NCBI GenBank assembly: GCA_028583405.1
Contig: CM053264.1
Location: 10,223,030 to 10,287,029 of the forward strand
Direction: 5' to 3'
DNA length: 64,000 nucleotides
DNA from: Pogonophryne albipinna
Taxonomy: Eukaryota > Chordata > Actinopteri > Perciformes > Artedidraconidae
Shown here: in pieces, positions 1 to 24,392 of the stretch
How positions within the stretch are numbered: position 1 is the stretch's first letter
How the letters are laid out: every line of letters starts with the position of its first letter
Program-made: the position numbers and the translations under genes
Notes under the pieces: model-generated
The model's input: the letters and a program-made list of their open reading frames with translations, nothing else
What the model was told of the DNA's origin: nothing
Database searches by the model: none

Positions 1-269
1 TTCCCTGGTGTGTCTAATTGTCTGATTGTGTTCACCTGTTGCCCTTGTGTTTCTCCTCCCCTGCCCGGCTGTTTCTCGTCTCGTGATTACCCCTCCCTGT
101 ATTTAGTCTGGTCTCGTCCTGTGTTCAGTGTTGGTTCGTCTTTTGTTGGTGACTGAGTTCACCGGTGAGTGTTCTGTTTTATCAAAGTTATTTTTATTTT
201 ATCCTTGAAATAAAGGCTTTTTTCAGCGTTATCTGCATTTGGGTCCTGCTTGCTTCACTCACCGTAACA
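1..269 (+). mobile_element. Probable LTR (Ty3/gypsy-like), cut by window edge
   Basis: The stretch has the layout of a retrotransposon LTR. A TATA-like 'gtatttagtc' lies near 100, an AATAAA poly(A) signal at 209-214, then a T-rich segment, the phrase 'ctgcatttgggtcctgct' and an end in 'cgtaaca' near 269. That phrase after a poly(A) signal is familiar from fish gypsy-type LTRs (recalled, not searched). No internal coding region follows to the right, so this is a solo LTR or the right-hand LTR of an element lying mostly left of the window. The 5' limit cannot be seen. Confidence 0.4.
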
Positions 270-3172
<2,903 letters not shown>

Positions 3173-3365
3173 GATTTTGATATACTTTATTAATGGGGAA
3201 ATTGTTTCTCTGCATTTGACCCATCCTGTGTTAGGAGCTGCCATTTTTGAACGGCGCCCGGGGAGCAGTGTAGGGAACGGTGCCTTGCTCAGGGACACCT
3301 CGGTAGCACTTGGTCTTGCCGGGACTTGAACTGGTGACCTTCCAGTTGCCAAGCCAAGTCCCTAT
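3173..3365 (-). mobile_element. RTE-type (Rex3-like) LINE 3' tail fragment
   Basis: The segment begins 'ttgatatactttatta', runs through 'tctctgcatttgacccatcc' and 'ggcgcccggggagcagt', then 'cttgctcagggacacct', and ends near 'gaccttccagttgcc'. This series is the antisense of a 3' tail abundant in teleost genomes, which I associate with RTE-clade elements such as Rex3 (recalled, not searched). The element's 3' terminus would be at 3173, so it lies on the minus strand. Only the tail remains, with internal deletions relative to the remembered consensus, and there is no coding part. A SINE using the same tail is the main alternative. Confidence 0.6.
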
Positions 3366-4269
3366 CATTTTATTAGTCCTCCAAAAGTATTTTACATAAG
3401 AGCCAACTTTAAACCACTTTTCAAAGCTGTTTAAATGGGTAAACCCGGTCCAGAAAATCCCAACCGGACTCAACATAAAGCCAACAAGAGGGTAATAGAA
3501 AGGCTGACCTCGCTGGATTAAAATGACCCGCACACCAAATGTATCTGAGCAATACCTAATACTCAATTTTCCCCCGTTAATGTTGTCCTGGTGCAAGAGC
3601 TGAACACCATTGTTGACGTGAGAAGAGGCTTATAGAAGAAAAACATGTCTGCTCCATCACAGCAGTCTGAAGAACAGCAGCTCTGGACTGAAATGTTTCG
3701 AAGTAAGAGAGAGAAAATATGCGTCTACATGTCTCAAAGGCCTTAAGGACAAAAGCATATTTTAGTGATAAATGTGAAATGTAAATGGAACCGAGTTTGT
3801 TTACAGTGAAAGCTCCACAGGGCGCGTATAACAGTGCTATCTCACGCTGCCAGTTCATTGCAATGTTTTAATCTTCTGACGTTTTAATCAGCCATAATTA
3901 ATCGCTTCTGTTTTACAAGGTTTCCAACAAGAGCCATTACCCTGGGTCCAGCGAATGCAATTTGCGGTGATTTTATGTTGATAAGGTTTCCATTAAGACA
4001 GGTTAGAGTTTGATTCAGCATCTGTTTGTTCCTGTTTGCAAAGGACAACAAATACAGGTAGATAATCCTAAGAAAAAAAGTGTTTTATCTACAAAAGTAG
4101 CCTCACTTTAACAACTTCTGAGCAGGTGTTGCGATAAAAGGCATGAAAATGCATAACAAATGAATTGCTGATTGGGTCTTTTGCGCTAGTTTTTTTTATA
4201 CATGTAGTTCAATGGATGCTAAAAGGTTGTTTTAGCAGGAATGTTTAGCTTAGTACTTACAAGAAAAAT
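3366..4269. other. Intergenic, no gene seen
   Basis: Unannotated sequence between the RTE tail and the enhancer-like block. No domain-bearing frame or RNA gene seen. Confidence 0.55.
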
Positions 4270-5460
4270 AGCTGAGGTTATAAAGGAATTAGCAGCAGTG
4301 TCTTCTATAAAGTTGAGCCCCATTAGAAGTAGCTTGCTAATTAAGGTAGTTACCTCCTAGCCTCATTAATTGGAGAGTGATCAGGGCACAATACATTTGT
4401 TCTGACTGGCTTTTATGACCTCTGTATTTTCTGAAGGCTGAATGGAAACAAATACATTGAATAGCAAGAAAGGAAAAGGTCTGCCTAGTATCACTATTGT
4501 TATTTGAATAAGAACCACACTTAAAAGCAAAATGGCCTTGAGCACATTGGTAATTGCCTGAAAGAGGATTTGTGACATCATGTTTTGTTTTTCAGAGGAA
4601 TTAAATGAGTCTGTGACAGATTAGGAGGACATTTGTACACCTCCTTTGGGAAGTCCTTACACTCATTAATCAGCAGTGGATTTCAAGTTAAAATGTGCCA
4701 GTCTTTAAAGATTGTCGAGTATTACTGCGAACCCATTGTCTTGGGGATATTTTGCCCTCTTAGAAACATTCATCAGGGTCATTTGAGTGAATCTCGCCAT
4801 TCTATCCAATCATCAAGGTGGCCTTTGTCAGAAAATGTATTCCATCTGATCATCTTGTTGAACAAAGTCTCCTCTTTTTTGCATATTCATATTATTGACT
4901 TAATCAACACATATTATGTTCCAAGGCTCTTGTTCAAATGTGTTTGATGTAAAGAATGTCAGAGGCTTTATGCTAATTTCAAGAGAAACAAATGATTGCC
5001 ATGGCAGTTCACGAGGCTTATTTGGAATATGAGTGACATTAGGTGTCACTAATATGTCGCAGTGAATGCTGAACTCAATACTTGATTGATGAAGATATTG
5101 AACACAGTTGCTACCAAGTGACTAAAGAAACGACTGAATGTCAGTACGCCGACTGGTGTTTGCCGTTTGTAAATACTCTATCGAAAGAAAAGATTGTTGT
5201 CATATTGTCAAACCTTCATATCCTCGCAGCATTTATCATGATGAGGACATTTGTAGTCCAGTGGCCAGGCCAAACAATAATGATCCAATAGAGACACACG
5301 GGCATGAAGGATTTTAACACCCCGAGGGGAGGAGAAGATAGAAATAACCTTCTTCTGCAAAGGCAGAGTGATTACAATCTCACTTTTTTAAACGCTCACC
5401 CCGAGGGGTCTTAATCAAGAGGATGAAATGGCCTTTGCACCTATAGTGATGTATAGCTAC
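4270..5460. promoter_or_regulatory. Candidate conserved non-coding element (enhancer-like)
   Basis: This block lacks recognisable repeats and is dense in developmental transcription-factor cores. They include TAATTA in 'gcttgctaattaaggtag' (about 4332), 'cattaattgg' (about 4363), a Sox-like AACAAAG at 4861 and a POU/octamer-like 'tttgcatattcat' at 4878-4890. Two copies of 'caccccgagggg' lie near 5320 and 5399. Such composition is common in conserved enhancers flanking neural genes in deserts. Conservation itself cannot be seen from one sequence, so this is inference. Confidence 0.25.
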
Positions 5461-7059
5461 ACTCCATGCAATCAATAGATTGAGATTCTGCACTTTTGTT
5501 CTTCTGATTGTGAACAACAACAATCAACTGTCTTCCCAGACTTTACCCACCACAATGAATACTGCCTCTTTTCACTCCCCTGAAACATCCACACAGTTTT
5601 CATATACTCTCCCAACAAGTAGTTGAGATCTGCTTTATTATACAAGATCATATCCTGCCATTCCCATCCAGTCAAATCTGCATTTACTGATTTGTATTGT
5701 GTTCTAAAATAGGATATGAAACCGCTGACACTTTAAACGAATATTCATGAATGCTAAATAAAGACAGGAGAACAAGGGGAACTTTGAAAGTGAAGTTTCA
5801 TATATATATTTTAAGGAGGACAGGAGCTCAGACATATTTTTTTATGTTAACTTCCTTTCATTATAAACTAATCCTGAGTCGTCAAGTTGACAAGCAAGGA
5901 CTTGGAAGTATGTGTCGTCAGACAATCAGCAGTTCTTAGACACGTTTGCGAGGCAGAGTTTGCCAGGTTAATTTTAGATCCTGTATTTACAGCGCGACAG
6001 GCTTTTTACATGCCGCTTTCAATGGTAATGGTGTGAGCGTTGTGGTACAGTGTGTAGGAGGACTGCAAACAAGTGGTTAAGCAGAAAATGGGACACCGGC
6101 ATAAACACCAGAGAGATCAGGCTATTGTTTTTCCCACTAAATATACAAAATGCAGCTTCCTGTGGCTGAACACAGAGAGAGAAAGATACAGAGAGAGAGA
6201 GAATGACATAACCATCCATTGGAGAGGCAAATATTCTCCAGCTCGTGTCACAAGCTTTTAATGCCCTCTTGCTGTCAGTCGGTAAACTACAACAAAAAAT
6301 GGAGGAAGCTTTTCAGACCCTTACTGCAAGTGATGTCCTGCATACTTGTGGTTAAGAGTGCTCCAGTTTCAACCAACAGTTACTGAAACATCCATATACG
6401 TTTAATGAGCTGGGAAAGGCCCACAAATATGTTGTATGTATTTGTTGATACCCCTGTCTCTAGCATAGGTTCCTTTATGGCAACAGGGAGACAACTATTG
6501 CCAATAAATACGAGAGAAAGGCTGTCAGAAATAAATTCCTTTCCACCATTTTGTAAGAGTAACAGGTATTCATTGATCTCAAACACAACAGAATAGATAG
6601 AATGTTGTGCACACAGCATGAACGCCACATTTCGTTCACACAAGGCATCTCCTTTTGATAGATGTGACAATTACAGTCAGGTGACACTGTACCCGTCAGT
6701 GCAAGGTAATGATGATTCATAAGTGTCTGAGATCTCAGTTTACCACCCCAGATTGAGAGTAAAGTGGAGAGTGCTTCTCCATCTTTGTTGGCTTTTTTAC
6801 TCATGCCTAGCAGTGATGCATTTTTGTTACTCCCTCCCAATGCTCACAATTGTTTGGGAATCCGTTTTGTTGCATGCTCATGTCGCATTATTGCCTCTGA
6901 ATTGGATTATTATCGGATAGGATAATGACTTAGTAATTAACTACGTCTGAAAGCAAATAATTGCAAGTCTCTTCAGTGCCATGTCACAAAACGAGCTGCA
7001 TTGTGGGACATGTAGTTTATGGGCAACCTGATTCTGTAAAGCGGCATTTAATCGTATAA
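5461..7059. other. Intergenic, no gene seen
   Basis: No gene recognised. A short imperfect GA-rich microsatellite lies at about 6173-6203. Frames at 6380-6840 have no domain and overlap on both strands. Confidence 0.55.
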
Positions 7060-7154
7060 TAAACGTATTACATTCTTTGCAAGCTCTTGCGGGGCCACAT
7101 AAAATGAAGTCGCGGGCCGGATGTGGCCCCCGGGCCTTGAGTTTGACACCCCTG
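7060..7154 (-). mobile_element. hAT-type DNA transposon end fragment
   Basis: On the minus strand the sequence starts 'caggggtgtcaaactcaagg' and continues with a GC-rich 'ggccacatccggcccgcg' segment. This is the terminal inverted repeat style of hAT-family transposons widespread in vertebrates (recalled). No partner end was found in the preceding sequence, so only one end of the element survives. No transposase coding is present. Confidence 0.5.
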
Positions 7155-14489
<7,335 letters not shown>

Positions 14490-14527
<38 letters not shown>

Positions 14528-14562
14528 TGTGTGTGCGTGCGCTTGTGTGTGTGTGTATATGT
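14490..14562. repeat. Imperfect (GT)n microsatellite
   Basis: A GT tract interrupted by 'atg', 'gcgtgcgc' and 'tatat' segments. The interruptions suggest it is older or more stable than the pure tracts elsewhere in the window. Confidence 0.95.
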
Positions 14563-17419
<2,857 letters not shown>

Positions 17420-19195
17420 CTAAGAGAATGTCGAAAGGCTGAACGCAGGTGGCGAAAAACAAATCTCCAGGTTCACTTTGAAATCTATAAAGAGAGACTT
17501 GGCCTTTATAATTTGTAATTGAAAAACGCACGACAATCGTTCTTCTCTGACATCATTACCAAAAACAAAAACAACGCACGTGCCTTGTTTGCTACCGTCG
17601 ACAGACTAACTAACCCCCCAGTGTCAGTAGCCTCTGAATTTCTATCCACCAGGGCGTGCAATGATTTTGCCTCCTTCTTCACTGACAAAATTCAGAAAAT
17701 CAGACAAGCAGTCAGTGCCTCTGCATCAGGAACAGCAAATGTGTTGTCTCTGTGTCCACTTAACATAAATTCAAACACCATGACACAATTCCATCAGATT
17801 AATGATAAAAACCTAGAGGACATTATACAACAAACTGCAGTCATTAAACCGCTCTTAAAAAAGAATAATGTAATGAACAATTACAGGCCCATATCAAACC
17901 TCCCATTTCTAGGTAAAATCATTGAAAAAGTTGTTTTTCAACAGTTGAGTAATTTCTTGCATTTAAATAACTGTTTTGATGTGTTCCAGTCAGGCTTTCG
18001 TCCAAACCACAGCACTGAGACTGCTCTTGTAAAGGTCTTTAATGACATCCACTTAAACACAGACAGTGGCAGAACTTCAGTGTTAGTATTATTAGATCTC
18101 AGTTCTGCGTTTGACACTGTTGACCACAACATATTACTAGACCGACTGGAAAACTGGGTGGGACTTTCGGAAACAGTTCTAAATTGGTTTGAATCTTACT
18201 TAAAGGACAGAAACAACTTTGTTTCTATAGGTAAATACACATCTGAGTTGACAAATATGACATGTGGGGTTCCTCAAGGCTCCATCTTGGGGCCTCTTCT
18301 CTTTAACATCTACATGCTACCACTGGCTCAGATAATGAAAAACAACAAAATAAGTTACCATAGCTATGCGGATGACACACAAATGTACGTAACAATTTCA
18401 CCAGGAGACTATGCTCCAATTCAAACACTGAGTAAGTGCATTGAACAAATCAATGACTGGATGTGTCAGAACTTTCTCCAATTAAACAAAGATAAAACTG
18501 AGGTAATGGTTTTTGGAGCCAAGGCAGAACGTATAAAAGTTAGCGCTGAGCTTCAGTCTGCAATGTTCAAAACAACAGATAAAGCCAGAAATCTAGGTGT
18601 AGTCATGGACTCTGACCTGAGTTTCAACAGTCACATTAAAACAGTTACTAAATCAGCCTACTATCACCTAAAGAATATATCTAGGATTAAAAGACTAATG
18701 TCACAGCAGGATTTGGAAAAACTTGTCCATGCTTTTATTTTCAGTAGAGTCGACTACTGCAATGGTGTCTTCACAGGTCTCACCAAAAAATCTATTAGAA
18801 AGCTGCAGCTGATTCAGAACGCCGCTGCTCGAGTCCTCACTAACACTAAGAAAGTGGATCACATCACTCCTGTTCTGAAGTCTTTACACTGGCTTCCTGT
18901 GTGTCAAAGAATAGATTTCAAAATACTGCTGCTGGTTTATAAAGCACTGAATGGTTTAGGCCCAAAATACATTTCTGACCTCCTGCTAAATGATGAACCA
19001 TCCAGATCTCTCAGGTCTTCAGGGACTGGTCAGCTTTCTGTCCCCAGAGTCAGAACTAAACATGGAGAAGCAGCGTTCAGTTATTATGCTCCAAATATCT
19101 GGAACAAACTCCCAGAAACCTGCAGGTCCGCTGCAACTCTGACTACTTTTAAATCCAGGCTGAAGACTTTTCTTTTTGTCGCTGCTTTTAATTGA
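17420..19195 (+). pseudogene. Reverse-transcriptase ORF of LINE copy A, disabled
   Basis: The frame open from 17519 encodes 558 residues ending at 19195. Its first codon is TTG, not ATG, because it simply begins after an in-frame TAA at 17516-17518. Clear homologous coding continues upstream of that stop in the same frame (about 17420-17515, reading CRKAERRWRKT and onward). Residues 121 onward ([12 protein letters not shown]) begin the reverse transcriptase. GVPQGS is at 250-255 and the catalytic YADD at 283-286, all intact. The C-terminal part (AARVLT, HWLPV, WNKLP) is the usual LINE tail domain. Compared with copy B, about 48 residues are missing in frame at residues 105/106 (near nt 17833), with a smaller loss just before NYRPIS. 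The nonsense codon, the internal deletion and the missing endonuclease make it non-functional, although no frameshift interrupts the last 1.6 kb. Confidence 0.88.
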
Positions 19196-19412
19196 ACTAT
19201 TCATATCTTAGACTGCACTGTAACTTTTATCACTGTAACTTTTATCCATGTATTTTTTCTTTTAATGTTTATTTTATTAGCTTTTCTTTTTAATGACTGA
19301 TTTTAAATGCCATTTTCTTAATGTCTTTAATTTTTTTATTTTTTTTGTAAAGCACTTTGAATTGCCTTGTGTTGAAAAGTGCTATATAAATAAACTTGCC
19401 TTGCCTTGCCTT
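17420..19412 (+). mobile_element. L2/CR1-group LINE, copy A, 5'-truncated
   Basis: A non-LTR retrotransposon remnant made of the C-terminal part of the single large ORF plus the 3' UTR. The tail has 'aaagcactttgaattgcc', then 'gctatataaataaac', and ends in a (CTTGC)n-like repeat 'cttgccttgccttgcc'. Short 3'-terminal repeats and 5' truncation are typical of L2/CR1/Rex1-type elements. The endonuclease region is absent. No convincing target-site duplication was found. Copy B at 58823-62173 belongs to the same broad group but has a different tail, so these are separate families. Clade-level naming (L2 versus Rex1 versus CR1) is from recall. Confidence 0.9.
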
Positions 19413-21297
19413 ATTGAGAATTCATTTTCTAAACTTCTCAGTATTTTTGATTGAAATCTTGTGGTATTTAAATTATTCTAAGTGTTTGTAAAATTGAAAT
19501 AACAAGTGTGTTGGACTGCATTTCTCATGAGGCCTTGCATGATCCAGCACAGGTGTGCTCGATTAGACCTCATTACAAGGTGCTGGATTGCCATGTGGCT
19601 AACTTTTGCCTCGACAAATGTGTGTGTTTGAAATAATTGAAGTCGAGCTGACTTTGGAGAATGGTTAGTGTTCTGCACATTGTGTTTGTGAAACAAGGAG
19701 TTAGCTTTACAAAGAATTTAAGGAGAAAAATGAGGTGAGGAGAAGAAATAGGGCATGCATTAATATCCTGCACCTGATAGCTAAAGAACACAATACAGTT
19801 ATTTTCTGTCCTTTCCTGTCAGATCTTTGTACTCAAACAGTTAGCCATTGGCACCTGTTGTCTTACAATCTGTCACACACTTGAAGTGTGTCGTCCTGAG
19901 GGACATCGGCTCAAATCTGACACCTGCCATGTTCTCTGTCCCCCTGTGCCTTTGCATCTGCCTGCCATGCATTCACCTTTGCCCTCGTGTCACAATAAAC
20001 AGCGTAGAACTGGATTTCTCTGAATTTCTGCCATAATGAATGAGTGGAACGGCTTGAAAGGATGCCTGCAACGTCCTAGAGAACCATTTGAAATACATCA
20101 AAAACCTGCTTTCCCACCAACAGTGAATTTTAATATAATAGTATGCAATACTGTTAGAAAAATATCACTCGTCACCGGCTTGGTCTTCAAAATCAGGATA
20201 CATGTATTTATTATCTTCTCAAGAATGGAAGTAGTCATCACACACAGGGCTGCGTGGGACAAATAGACCGTGTCCTTCACATGATATACAAGAGAGGGTG
20301 TTACAGTCACAAGATGGAGAATACCAGTTCAAAGCAGTATTCAATGTATAGTTCAGATTAGCTTAGGCCTGCGTAAGCAATAAACATGACAGTCATATGT
20401 CTATCATCAGCTATATTTGAAGAGACTCTAGGTCAATTTTTAAAAGACATACAACACTCAATTATCAATTATCTCTCTGGCTGAATCATCATGTTAATCG
20501 TTGTCACATAGCTATCGTATTCCTAAAACAGTGTGTCCTGACGCTCTTCTAGGTAATCATACATCCTGTTACGTACACAGCTACGTAGGGCCTTTGCTAT
20601 CATGTCTGATATTAGAAGAGAACATTCAGTATTTTCCCAACAAATACAGTAGGAATGTGGTGAAAAGGCATGAACAAAGGGTGAAATTAAACAAGAAGTT
20701 AAGGTTAAATGGCCTGCAGTGCTGCTTTGTTTTCACGAGTAACCACCAAAAGAGAAAAATACAAATCTAATAAGTACAGTACACAACAAAGTATCTCATT
20801 ACAAACCATAAAGCATTGCTTACCACAGGGTGTGCAACGAGCTAGTAAACAAACATGTGTCATGGAGTTTCAAGAAAAAACTTGTTTTAGCATGATTTAT
20901 GTTTGAGTCAAACATACAAGCTACTACAAAACCCTCCATGCCCCATCATGCCCTGACAAAAGACCAGGAATTTCCTCTAATTACCCTAAACTGTTTTTAA
21001 AACCTAGATGCTACATTCATTTAATTGGCATTTATCTTTAAATTAAGAATGTTGTCCTTGAACCATTGAATTATCCACACGCTACAGATTGCATAACGCC
21101 TAAAGGACAGGTTTGACAGCCAGAACGTGACAATCAAATATCCTACACGCCTAGACGTGTGTTTGTCAAAAAGGAAAGCTTGAAACTCTGTGACAACGAA
21201 AAAGTCAAACAAAGGGCAAAAGCAGACGGACGACATAAGAGTTAGTCCATGTAAATGTATAATGTCCTTTATTGTGTTATGTTTCATGTGGAACCTA
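19413..21297. other. Intergenic, no gene seen
   Basis: No gene supported. Frames at 19478-19791 and 20036-20310 have no recognisable domain. Confidence 0.55.
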
Positions 21298-21383
21298 TAT
21301 GCTGCAGGTCTCCCTTGAAAAAGAGATCTATGATCTCAATGGGACCCATCTCGTTAAATAAAGGTTTGAAATGAAATGAAAAT
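21298..21383 (+). mobile_element. Fish LINE 3' tail fragment
   Basis: The segment contains 'aggtctcccttgaaaaagag', then 'gatctcaatggga', then 'gttaaataaaggtttgaaa' and a GAAAT-type repeated tail. This arrangement is a 3' end that recurs across fish genomes at the ends of non-LTR retrotransposons (recalled; clade uncertain). Only the tail is present, so the insertion was heavily 5'-truncated. Confidence 0.5.
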
Positions 21384-24100
21384 GTCAATCAACACGTACA
21401 TACAGTATGTTTGATCTCATGTTTTTTTCAGACTGAGAGCTAATGTAAATGTCAGGCAAGTTGTTTACAGCCAAAGGGAGGCGGTGTCTTGTGATCCCAC
21501 CTCTCTGACATTGTGTTTCCATATTACTCTCCTCATCCAACAAGTCCAACCACAACCTGTTGCCAGTGGTTGAAAATGCTCCAACATATGTTAAATCATG
21601 CTAACGATAGCTTGGCATTAAGAGACATTTAGCATCAAAACTGACCTCATTTAAGTGACTCAAACATCCAGCTCCACTTTCATGTGGCTCGACGTCACTG
21701 CTACAGCTACATGCTTCTTACATGAATAATACACTATCATCTGAGACTCTACATGCAATTGCTAGGCAACAGCTATAATTACTCTCAGTCCACACCTTTA
21801 ACATGCCTTTGTTGTTCGGGTAGGGTTAATTTATCCCTCTAGAATTGCACCAGAACATCACACACGCTAATCAAAAGGGCACTTTGCCTGACCACAAGGG
21901 CCCTTGGGAGGTAACAGGGCAATTAGTGAGGCTAAAGGAACAAGCATGAGCTGTAAGGGTTATTGGGCCAACCAGAGGAGCACTTAGTCCTTGGTCCGAC
22001 AAGACCATCACGACTCTAGGACACAGGCCTTTAATAATCTTTAAAAAAAGATCACCTCCACATTCAGCACATCACTGCCTAAGACATTTACAAATGATCA
22101 CTTTTTAAAAGGATGGAGATGGAGATGGCTTAATTAAATGTGCAGGTTTATCTTACTGTGGGGGGTATCATTAAAGTATGGTACAGTCTGGTATACAATA
22201 CATCTGGTCTTGGTTTTAGCACTGACACATAACAGTGTGTGTTGACCTTAATCCACACAGTGCCAGCCTTCACTTGCAGGGCTGCTTTTTTAAAAAGGAG
22301 GTGAGCAGTGTGAAAGACTTGATGGGATTCTAAAGTTTGGGTTCGGAAGTCCTCATCCTGGTCTCCTTTTGACAGGAGAAGCAGCAAGGAGCGAGACTAA
22401 ATTTACCCAGTCTGGGTCTTTGCAAGATATTTCTTTCCATGAGAATCTCTGATTTAGAGCATGAGAGACATCTAAGACTGCAGCACACACATTGTGCAGC
22501 GTAGGACTGTGGGTGGGCTACGTCCTTGGGCCAAAACAAAAAAAACATGCACAAAGGCAAGAGCATCTTCCATTTATTTGGGGAAAAAGATTCTCATTGC
22601 AGCATAAGCAAGAGTCGCCCTGTCATTCGCATGTCATCACGCAGTAGTGCTTTACTCCTTTTGGCTTCTTTGATGCCATGCAACTTCTATGCAGATGAGT
22701 GATAGTGACTTCAGGAGTCCTTAAAGTAGGAGAAGAGAGGATATGGCTAATGGGTTGCAAAATCTACAGTTATTTTTTCCTAAAATGCAGCAGAGATAAT
22801 AACCCTGGCAGAGAAGAAAATAGACAAACAGCTGTGGAATAAATTGAGGATAATTGTGCATATTGTTACAGAGCCATTATGCAAAAATATTAGGCAAAAA
22901 AACCCTCTGTTCAGTGGAAGAACGTTCTTCAGAAGACTTTCAGATAATACAAGAGTTGCTTGTGAAAGTTGTGCCTCGAGAGCTCTTAAATTATGCATAA
23001 GAGCAACGGTAACTAAATCGAATACAAAATATGAAAAATACACCGTGCAAATTGACCACCCTCCAAATAACACATGTTTAGTGTTCAACCACATATTCTC
23101 AACCCACATCCAAGGAGCCGGATGAAGTCAAGCTATCGTGGTTTGCTAATGCCGCCCTTCCCTTGTGTATCTCCAGGCTCTGCTCAAATACTTCTATCTG
23201 CTGCTTTATCAGAGGAGTGGGAGGCATGTGATTAGGTTGCTACAATAGCTGCTGTGTCCCTTTTCAATAAGCGGAGGTAACAGAGGTAACATCGCTCTCA
23301 TTACTTATAGAGCGCTGGGGAAAAGACGTGGGATCACAATGTGGATGCCATTAAAGTGTATGATGATTATAATGAAAATAGGACGGATGTGTTTGAACAG
23401 TTGCCGACAGAAGGTTCCTTTTGTCAGTGTCACCCTATTTTTCCGGTCGTTTTTATATTTAATGATGGTCTTCTGCGCACAAAATGTGAAACGCGTATGC
23501 ATGTATTGCAGCCTACGGCACTTGGCTCTGTATATCTAAACTTTGGAAATGCAAGTGTTCCCATGGTAAAACAAACACCAAAAACAGCTCTCATAAATAT
23601 AATTAACTCAGCTTAAGCATCAGTGTTGACAGCCTCAAATAGAACTACTCTAAGAGTAATTGCTTTCAATATGTTGCTGCTTCAGTATACAAACGCTGGA
23701 AGATTATGTCATCTGGAAAAGGGAAACACTCACATGTTATCACACATCCCCAACAACACGAAAAATTCAGCGCTGCCTGACACTTACAGGATATACACTT
23801 TCAACATCTACAAACACGGAGTACAGCTGCAATAACTAACAGCAAGTTGCATCCCCAAAAGGCTCGTAAAAAAGTAAAACAGTGTAAGCTACACCAGACT
23901 ACAGAAGCATTTAGTGTCAGTATTGAAATCCATGTTCTTTCCTTCTGTCTTTTTTTAATCCACCCACCATCTATTCAATGATCTGCTATTAATGTGGAAC
24001 GCGTGACACAAAGTGTGAAATTACATTTGAATTGGGAACATTACATTGAATAATAGTTTGAATAGTTATTATTTCTCTTTGCAAACCCCCGGAGTGTTAC
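21384..24100. other. Intergenic, no gene seen
   Basis: No gene supported. The 93- and 109-aa frames at 22780-23125 overlap on opposite strands and have no domain. Confidence 0.55.
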
Positions 24101-24392
24101 AAGGCAAGGCAAGTTTATATATAACACGTTAAATCAAAGTGCTTTACAAGCGCAAAAGAAACACATTAAAGAGCAAAGATAATCATTTAACACAAGCTGA
24201 AAAGAAATAAGGCATAGAAGTTATAGTGCAATATAGGAAATTGATAGTTAGTTTACTTAATAAAAGGCTGCAGCAGACAGAACAAAAGTCTTGATATAAA
24301 ACAGAAATGCAGCCGACCTGCAATTTGTTCCAGATATATGGCGCATTAAAACTGAATACTGCTCCTCCATGTTTAGTTTTGCCTCTGGGGCC
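24101..24392 (-). mobile_element. Antisense LINE 3' fragment, relative of copy A
   Basis: The reverse complement aligns with the last part of copy A. It carries 'aactaaacatggag', 'atatctggaacaaa', 'gcaggtc', then 'gtaaagcactttga', 'tatataaacttgccttgcc'. The order and spacing match the ORF end and 3' UTR of the LINE at 17420-19412. There are several internal deletions, for example around the CCCAGAAACC segment, and many substitutions, so it is an older insertion. Both it and copy A end in the same CTTGC-type repeat. Confidence 0.85.
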
